From assembly GCA_045636025.1 (NCBI GenBank), contig JAZTWP010000054.1, positions 1 through 64,000 on the forward strand: 64,000 bases of DNA, read 5' to 3'. The translations under genes were made by a program, and so were the position numbers. Within the stretch, counting starts at the first letter, position 1, and each line of letters begins with the position of its first letter. Below, one piece after another: positions 58,625 to 64,000 of this stretch. Below the pieces are notes generated by a model. The model saw only the letters and a list, made by a program, of their open reading frames with translations, was not told the DNA's origin and made no database searches. This DNA comes from UBA1081 sp045636025. Its GTDB lineage: Bacteria; Bacillota; Clostridia; Oscillospirales; Acutalibacteraceae.

Positions 58625-60688
58625 TTACAGCTTCATTGCAACATCCCATGCCTGCCAGATAACAGTTCTGAGGTTGCCGACTTTGAATGCATCGCCGATA
58701 ACATGAACGTGCTTTGCCTTGGGAGCAACGGGAGCGGGTTTGTAACCTACTGAAAGAATAACATTGTCGCAGGGAACTTCTGTTGTCTTGCCGTCCTTAT
58801 CAACGATTGTAACACCATCTGCACGGATTTCTGTTGTCTTTGATTCAAGGTAAACGGGAACATTGTTTGCCTTGAAGCAGTCACGAAGGAAGCTTGTGTT
58901 TGCAAGAGCAACACCGGGAGTTGTGATAAGGTCATCCTGCATTTCAACAATAACAGGCTTCTTGCCCTGAAGGAAGAGGTCATAAGCGATTTCACAACCT
59001 GTAAGACCGCCACCGACAACAACAACATTGTCACCTACTGTCTTGTTACCGAGAAGGTAATCAACAGCTTCAATGCCGTATTCCTTAGCACCCTTTACGG
59101 GGATTGAGTTTGCAACTGAACCTGTAGCGATGATAACTTCATCAGCCTTGAGTGATTCAATGCTCTTGATTTCTGTATTGAAGTGGACATTGATATCATA
59201 CTTCTGAACTTCACGGTTATACCAAGCGATAAGATCACGGTCTTTTTCCTTGAATGAAGGAGCAGCAGCCGCAATGAATACACCGCCGAGCTTATCACCC
59301 TTTTCATAAAGGTCAACCTTATGACCACGCTTTGCACAGACGATAGCAGCTTCCATACCGCCGATACCGCCGCCGACAACAGCAATTCTCTTTGCTTTCT
59401 TAGCGGGCTTGATTGAGTATTTCTTTGACTGCATTGTCTGAGGATTAAGTGCACAACGTGAGAGACCCATTGTGTCCATAAGATCCTGAGTATTTGCATG
59501 ACCCTTTGATGTTGAGAAGTTGAAGCAAGCACTGTGACAGCAGATACAAGGTCTGATGTCTTCAATTCTGTCTTCAATAAGTTTTGTTATCCATTCGGGG
59601 TCTGCAAGGAACTGACGGGCAACACCGACACCGTCAATCTTGCCTGCTGCAACAGCTTCTGCACCGACATCAGGTTCCATACGGCCTGCACAGACAACAG
59701 GAATGTCAACAAAGTTCTTGATATGAGCAACGTCATCAAGGTTACAGTTCTGAGGCATATACATGGGAGGATGTGCCCAGTACCATGAGTCGTATGTACC
59801 GTTATCAGCATTGAGCATATCGTAACCTGCATCCTGAAGGTACTTGGCAGCTCTTTCTGATTCAGCCATATTTCTGCCGACTTCTGTATATTCTTCACCG
59901 GGCATTGCACCTTCGCAGAAGCCCTTCATCTTTGACTCAACTGAGTAACGGAGTGATACGGGATAATCGTCACCGCATGATTCCTTGATAGCCTTTACAA
60001 CTTCAGCTGCGAAACGGTATCTGTTTTCAAAGCTTCCGCCGTATTCGTCTGTTCTCTTGTTAAAGAATTCGATTGCAAACTGGTCAAGAAGGTAACCTTC
60101 GTGAACAGCATGAACTTCAACACCGTCAACACCTGCATCACGGCAGAGTTTTGCTGTTTTTGCAAATGCTTCGATGATTTCGTGAATCTGTTCCTTTGTC
60201 ATTTCGGGACAGATGATATCCGGTGCCCAACGTGCAGGCTGTGCACTGGGAGAAGCAAGCTCGTGTGATGTGTCAAGAATGGGCTTGACGAGTTTTCTTG
60301 TGAACTTATTTCTGTGAAGAGGAGCAACGAGTTCGGTAATAGCCCATGAACGGCCCATACCTGCTGTCAGCTGAACAAACAGCTTTGCTCCTGTCTTGTG
60401 GATTTCATCCATAAATACTTTAAGATCTTCAAACATCTTGGGATTCTGCCAGAGCCACTTGCCCCAAAATGTATCACGAAGAGGAGCGATACCGGGGATG
60501 ATAAGACCTACATTGTTATTAGCTCTTTCAAGGAAGAGTTTTGCAGCCTCCTTGTCAAAATGACAGCCGCCGAGTTCAAACCAACCGAAAAGAGATGTAC
60601 CGCCCATGGGGCACATAACTATTCTGTTCTTGATTTCAACGTTACCGATTTTCCAGGGAGTAAATAAAGCTTCATATTTCTGATCCAT
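58625..60688 (-). CDS. Old-yellow-enzyme-type FMN/FAD/Fe-S oxidoreductase
   Basis: A 687-residue NAD(P)H-dependent reductase of the 2,4-dienoyl-CoA reductase / 2-enoate reductase group. The N-terminal OYE TIM barrel (about 1-370) starts YEALFTPWKIGNVEIKNRIV and has DGVEVHAVHEGYLLDQF and RTDEYGGSFENRYRF. A 4Fe-4S binding set follows (CICCHSACFN...RCALNP), then a Rossmann FAD domain (AVVGGGIGGMEAAIVCAKRG) and an NAD(P) domain (VVVGGGLTGCEIAYDL). Relatives reduce activated double bonds, including BaiCD/BaiH in bile acid dehydroxylation; substrate not assignable. A consensus promoter and a Rex-like site lie upstream. Confidence 0.9.
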   Translation of the reverse strand: MDQKYEALFTPWKIGNVEIKNRIVMCPMGGTSLFGWFELGGCHFDKEAAKLFLERANNNVGLIIPGIAPLRDTFWGKWLWQNPKMFEDLKVFMDEIHKTGAKLFVQLTAGMGRSWAITELVAPLHRNKFTRKLVKPILDTSHELASPSAQPARWAPDIICPEMTKEQIHEIIEAFAKTAKLCRDAGVDGVEVHAVHEGYLLDQFAIEFFNKRTDEYGGSFENRYRFAAEVVKAIKESCGDDYPVSLRYSVESKMKGFCEGAMPGEEYTEVGRNMAESERAAKYLQDAGYDMLNADNGTYDSWYWAHPPMYMPQNCNLDDVAHIKNFVDIPVVCAGRMEPDVGAEAVAAGKIDGVGVARQFLADPEWITKLIEDRIEDIRPCICCHSACFNFSTSKGHANTQDLMDTMGLSRCALNPQTMQSKKYSIKPAKKAKRIAVVGGGIGGMEAAIVCAKRGHKVDLYEKGDKLGGVFIAAAAPSFKEKDRDLIAWYNREVQKYDINVHFNTEIKSIESLKADEVIIATGSVANSIPVKGAKEYGIEAVDYLLGNKTVGDNVVVVGGGLTGCEIAYDLFLQGKKPVIVEMQDDLITTPGVALANTSFLRDCFKANNVPVYLESKTTEIRADGVTIVDKDGKTTEVPCDNVILSVGYKPAPVAPKAKHVHVIGDAFKVGNLRTVIWQAWDVAMKL

Positions 60689-60744
60689 ATCTACACAACA
60701 CTTTCATCTGAAATTTTTCGGAAATCATAGTTCCATTCCTTACA

Positions 60745-60773
60745 ATTATATAATAAAGATATTTCTCTGTCAA
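60745..60773 (-). promoter_or_regulatory. Promoter of the flavin oxidoreductase gene
   Basis: The minus strand has TTGACA (60773-60768), 17 nt, TATAAT (60750-60745), a perfect consensus, 57 nt before the start codon. Confidence 0.82.
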
Positions 60774-60779
60774 GCTGTC

Positions 60780-60797
60780 ATGTTAAATATTTAACAA
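60780..60797. promoter_or_regulatory. Rex-like redox operator
   Basis: ATGTTAAATATTTAACAA matches the Rex binding consensus TTGTTAA-N4-TTAACAA at 13 of 14 specified positions. It lies 7 nt upstream of the oxidoreductase -35 box and about 50 nt upstream of the predicted start of the divergent SH3/C39 gene. Rex senses the NADH/NAD ratio; control of an NADH-dependent reductase would fit. Confidence 0.55.
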
Positions 60798-60828
60798 CAT
60801 TTGGAGTATTCCGCAAAAACACATGCTG

Positions 60829-60837
60829 TGCTATAAT
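60829..60837 (+). promoter_or_regulatory. Extended -10 promoter of the SH3/C39 gene
   Basis: TGC-TATAAT (60829-60837). The -35 region is poor (TTCCGC at 17 nt), so this promoter would rely on the extended -10 or an activator. Confidence 0.5.
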
Positions 60838-60884
60838 ATTCTTGCATATATGCCAAAAACACCATGGTGAAAACGAGGTGAAAA

Positions 60885-61853
60885 ATGAAAAAACTGATTT
60901 CTTTTATCCTTTCGGTCGTTATGACCGGAATACTTTTGTTACCCGTAAATGTGCAGGCTGCCAATATAAATTCAAAAGCAGGCACAGTAAACATTTCAGG
61001 CGGTCATCTTAATGTAAGAAGCTCTGCCGGCACATCGGGTGCAGTTACGGCAAAACTTCAGCAATACTCATTCGTTACGCTGATTTCTTCACACGGTGAC
61101 TGGTGGTATGTTGAATATGACAACGGCAAATTCGGCTACTGCCACGCAGATTATATAACAACGCTTTCTTCTAAAGCACATTCTGTTAACATATCTTCGG
61201 GAAGTCTGAATGTCAGAAGCGGTCCCTCCACCGTTTATACAAAAATAGGCAGTCTTAAAAAGAATGAAACCGTGCTTGTACTTTCAGTATCGGGCGAATG
61301 GTCAAGAATACTCTATCACGGCACAAAAACGGGATATGTTCATTCAAAATATCTGAGCGGCACAGTTTCTGCCGACAGATACAGTGCTGTTTACCTGAAT
61401 GTGCCTGATTTCAAACAGACAGACAGCCGTTGGGCAAATGTAATCATCGGCAATTCAGGCAAAACGATAGGCAGAATCGGCTGTGTCACAACGGGAATTG
61501 CAATGCTTGAGTCTTACCGCACAGGCAGAACAATTTATCCCGATGCAATGTCAAAACGGCTCAGTTATTCATCTTCAGGCAATATTTACTGGCCCTCTGA
61601 CTATGTTGTAACCACAAGCAACACTGACTATCTCTCAAAAATATACAACATCTTAAAGCAGGGCAAACCTGTTCTTTTCGGTGCAAAAAATTCATCAGGC
61701 GGTCAGCATTGGGTCGTGATTACAGGTTACAAAGGCGGTGACACTCTCTCAGCATCACAATTCACGATAAATGACCCCGGTTCAAACACACGCACTACTC
61801 TGCAACAATTTCTGAACAACTACCCTGTCTTCTATAAATACTTCCGTTATTAA
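60885..61853 (+). CDS. Secreted SH3b - C39-like cysteine peptidase
   Basis: A 322-residue exported protein: signal peptide (MKKLISFILSVVMTGILLLPVNVQA), two bacterial SH3 domains (ISGGHLNVRSSAGTSG near 37; ISSGSLNVRSGPSTVY near 103), and a C39-like papain-fold domain. The catalytic Cys is in GRIGCVTTGIAML near 200, the His in GGQHWVVITGY near 280 and the Asp in INDPGSN. SH3b domains bind cell wall, so it is probably a wall-associated peptidase or hydrolase. GAGGTG supports the start. Confidence 0.88.
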   Translation: MKKLISFILSVVMTGILLLPVNVQAANINSKAGTVNISGGHLNVRSSAGTSGAVTAKLQQYSFVTLISSHGDWWYVEYDNGKFGYCHADYITTLSSKAHSVNISSGSLNVRSGPSTVYTKIGSLKKNETVLVLSVSGEWSRILYHGTKTGYVHSKYLSGTVSADRYSAVYLNVPDFKQTDSRWANVIIGNSGKTIGRIGCVTTGIAMLESYRTGRTIYPDAMSKRLSYSSSGNIYWPSDYVVTTSNTDYLSKIYNILKQGKPVLFGAKNSSGGQHWVVITGYKGGDTLSASQFTINDPGSNTRTTLQQFLNNYPVFYKYFRY

Positions 61854-61865
61854 TTTTACAAAACA

Positions 61866-61905
61866 AAACGGTTGCCGTACACCTGCGGCAGCCGTTTTCG
61901 TTTTA
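61866..61905 (+). terminator. Terminator after the SH3/C39 gene
   Basis: AAAACGGTTGCCG pairs with CGGCAGCCGTTTT around an 8-nt loop, followed by CGTTTTATG. The stem is strong, the T tract short. Confidence 0.7.
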
Positions 61906-61907
61906 TG

Positions 61908-61936
61908 TTGTAATATACAGATTTTTATGGTATACT
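61908..61936 (+). promoter_or_regulatory. Promoter of the GH36 gene
   Basis: TTGTAA (61908-61913), 17 nt, TATACT (61931-61936) with an extended -10 TGG, 32 nt before the start codon. Confidence 0.6.
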
Positions 61937-61968
61937 CGTTTTATAAAAAGATGATTTGAGTGATTGCA

Positions 61969-64000
61969 ATGAAAAACTTTTTCAGAATTGACTACAAATA
62001 TACCGATTCTCATATTTTCAGCTACAGAAGCGGATTTCTTGTGTATGAAGAGAGATTTGCAGACGGTATGCTTATGCCGTCAGGTTATAACGCATCAGGC
62101 TATCCCCTTGACACTCTTCAGAATATCCCCACAAGGCTCGATTCTTCCGATTGGCAGGAGCCGTCTGCTTTCGGAATTGAACTTGACGGTCAGTGTGTTG
62201 ATTTCCGTCTGAAATTTGTTGATTTCACCGTTGAAGAAGACGAAAACAAGTCTGAGGGCATTCTTACTCTTGAAAGTGAAATCAAACCCGTCAAAATCAG
62301 AATTCATACTGTAATTGACGGCACTCAGATGTTTACAAGATGGTTTGAAATCGAAAATCTTTCGGAAACCCCAATGAATCTGAGCCGACTTGAACTGCTT
62401 TCAGGCGGTCTTGAAAATATGCAGAAAAACAGATTTATATATGACAACAACATCGATGATTTTTATTCGCTCGGATATTTTGAGAACACTCACTGGGCAA
62501 AGGAAGGTCAGTTCACATGGCGAAGAATCACTCCCGACACGCTGACAATCGACACACGTTTCGGAAGGGACAGATTCCGTCATCCCCTTGTTTTTCTGAA
62601 AAACAATATCACGGGAATGATGTATTTTTCACAGATTGCATACAGCGGAGGTTGCCGTTTCAGCATAGATTACAATGCTCACCGTGAAGACGACGACACA
62701 TACATTTCCCTTAAAGCTCAGATCACTTCTTTCAATCCCCTGACGGTGATAAAACCCTTTGAAAATTTCAGGACACCCGAAGTTCATATGGGTGCTGTCA
62801 TAGGCGGACTTGACGAAGCAGTCAATGAAATGCACGCACACACAAGAAAAATCCTGCCCAAGACTTCCCTTCTCGTAGGTTTCGGAATGGGTGCAGAGCA
62901 CGATATGTCTGTTGAATGCACTAAAGAATATATGCGTCATGGTGCAGAAATGGGTGCGGAAGTTTTCCTTGTTGACGCGGGATGGTACTGTCCTCCCGAT
63001 GAGCAGATGAAATGGGGTGAATACTGCGGCGATAACTATCCCCATCCCGACCGCTATCCTGACGGAATCAGAGAAATTTCCGACTACTGCCATGAGCTTG
63101 GCATGAAATTCTGTCTGTGGGCAGACATTGAAAACATCGGTTGGCGGTCAAAGATAAAAGATGCTCATCCCGAATGGTTTGCAAAGGATATTTACGGCAA
63201 AAGGGCAGATTCACTCATAGATATGACAAACCCCGAAGTGCTGAAATGGTGCGAAGAGGAACTCTCTCGAATGATTGAAGAATACAATATGGATATGCTC
63301 CGTGTTGACAACAACTGCTCTTACAGAAGCTATCACGGAATAAGCGAAACGGGTGAATGTCTGTCGCTGAGAAGATTCGACGCAATCTATAAGATGTACG
63401 ATAATCTCAGAAAGCGTTTTCCCGATGTGATTTTTGAAAACTGTGCGGGTGGCGGAGGCAGAACAGACCTTGGCATGATGAAATATTTCAGCCACACCTG
63501 GGTAAGTGATAATCAGAGAGCACCCTACTCCGTTATGATTACAAACGGAATGACTCTTGCGCTTCCTCCCGAAAAAGTTGACAGACTTTTTGCAGGTATG
63601 GGATGTCACGATCAGGGCTCTCTTGATTTACATATGAGAAACTGTATGCTCGGTCACATGAGTCTTAACACGGTAACACCTTTCGGCAGTGAAAACAATC
63701 CTCTTCAGATGGAATTCGTGAAGCACAGCGTTGATGTCTACAAGAATTTCATAAGAGATTTTCTGCCCGAATCAAAAATCTATCATCATACTCCCGATAC
63801 TGTTGAAACGCACAAGAACGGTTTTTCATGCATTGAAATCACATCAGCAGACAAATCAAAGGGTGCGATAACTGCATTCACACTCGTGAAGCCTGAAACA
63901 GATGTATTCACTGTTTTACCAAAGGGCATTGATACCGGAAAAACATACATCATCACCCTTGACAACAACAACGAAACTTACGAAATTTCGGGCAGGCAGC
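61969..64000 (+). CDS. GH36 alpha-galactosidase, 3' end outside window
   Basis: An open frame runs from the ATG at 61969 (MKNFFRIDYKYTD) to the window edge, 677 residues without a stop. The N-terminal beta-sandwich domain (about 1-290) is followed by the catalytic barrel: EVFLVDAGWYCPPDEQ near 335, FCLWADIENIG, LIDMTNPEVLKW, MLRVDNNCSYRSY with the nucleophile Asp near 445, FENCAGGGGRTDLGMM and HTWVSDNQRAP with the acid/base Asp near 505. These are GH36/melibiase hallmarks. No signal peptide, so it acts on imported galactosides. The ribosome binding site is weak. Only the terminal beta domain is missing. Confidence 0.9.
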   Translation, partial: MKNFFRIDYKYTDSHIFSYRSGFLVYEERFADGMLMPSGYNASGYPLDTLQNIPTRLDSSDWQEPSAFGIELDGQCVDFRLKFVDFTVEEDENKSEGILTLESEIKPVKIRIHTVIDGTQMFTRWFEIENLSETPMNLSRLELLSGGLENMQKNRFIYDNNIDDFYSLGYFENTHWAKEGQFTWRRITPDTLTIDTRFGRDRFRHPLVFLKNNITGMMYFSQIAYSGGCRFSIDYNAHREDDDTYISLKAQITSFNPLTVIKPFENFRTPEVHMGAVIGGLDEAVNEMHAHTRKILPKTSLLVGFGMGAEHDMSVECTKEYMRHGAEMGAEVFLVDAGWYCPPDEQMKWGEYCGDNYPHPDRYPDGIREISDYCHELGMKFCLWADIENIGWRSKIKDAHPEWFAKDIYGKRADSLIDMTNPEVLKWCEEELSRMIEEYNMDMLRVDNNCSYRSYHGISETGECLSLRRFDAIYKMYDNLRKRFPDVIFENCAGGGGRTDLGMMKYFSHTWVSDNQRAPYSVMITNGMTLALPPEKVDRLFAGMGCHDQGSLDLHMRNCMLGHMSLNTVTPFGSENNPLQMEFVKHSVDVYKNFIRDFLPESKIYHHTPDTVETHKNGFSCIEITSADKSKGAITAFTLVKPETDVFTVLPKGIDTGKTYIITLDNNNETYEISGRQ

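Overview
The window looks like a low-GC Gram-positive chromosome, most likely an anaerobic gut-type clostridium in the Oscillospirales/Ruminococcaceae neighbourhood. This is inferred from gene order and protein character, not from a marker-gene comparison. Supporting signs are the gmk-rpoZ-priA-def-fmt-rsmB-rlmN-prpC-prkC-rsgA order, CdaA/CdaR, ScpAB, a GerW-type sporulation protein, a 25-residue SpoVM-like peptide, strong TTGACA-17-TATAAT promoters and GGAGG ribosome binding sites. Spore-forming ancestry is likely; present-day sporulation cannot be decided from this window.

Region 1 (1-7.3 kb): five minus-strand tRNA genes (Val, Asp, Phe, Gly and a cut-off Cys), a 43-residue small gene with a hairpin-rich 3' tail, an RluA-type pseudouridine synthase, a nested inverted-repeat element, ilvE, a secreted anchored protein, glmS behind a terminator-like leader hairpin, and a DtxR-type metal regulator whose promoter contains a perfect palindrome.

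Region 2 (6.9-20.2 kb): a minus-strand housekeeping operon starting from a consensus promoter at 20.2 kb: yicC-remA-gmk-rpoZ-priA-def-fmt-zinc peptidase-rsmB-rlmN-prpC-prkC-rsgA, then a 51-residue membrane peptide and the SpoVM-like peptide. It joins nucleotide metabolism, replication restart, translation start and ribosome maturation, and PASTA-kinase signalling.

Region 3 (20.2-34.9 kb): a second long minus-strand block: aspartate-type aminotransferase-ispF-cdaA-cdaR-lipoprotein-response regulator-histidine kinase-DUF1385-prmC-M50 protease-scpA-scpB-DUF2953-gerW-dacF-rluB. Many start codons overlap the previous stop by 4 or 8 nt.

Region 4 (34.9-36.1 kb): tRNA-Thr and tRNA-Tyr, then an array of small hairpins spaced by GAAAT, then a two-gene operon of unrecognised small proteins (113 and 40 residues) with a palindromic operator. 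This is the most accessory-looking stretch.

Region 5 (36.2-64 kb): catabolic genes. There is an Ntn amide hydrolase of the choloylglycine family, an M20 peptidase, three neutral-ceramidase-family proteins, two secreted metallophosphoesterases, a DUF4838 protein, a GPH-type transporter, a GH38 alpha-mannosidase, an Eis-like acetyltransferase, a six-hairpin-like secreted protein, a TIM-barrel isomerase, an HPr-kinase-like ATPase with an 81-residue neighbour, an old-yellow-enzyme FAD/Fe-S reductase with a Rex-like operator, an SH3/C39 secreted peptidase and a truncated GH36 alpha-galactosidase. The concentration of predicted amide-bond and glycan hydrolases suggests use of host or dietary glycoconjugates, possibly N-acyl lipids; that substrate is inference.
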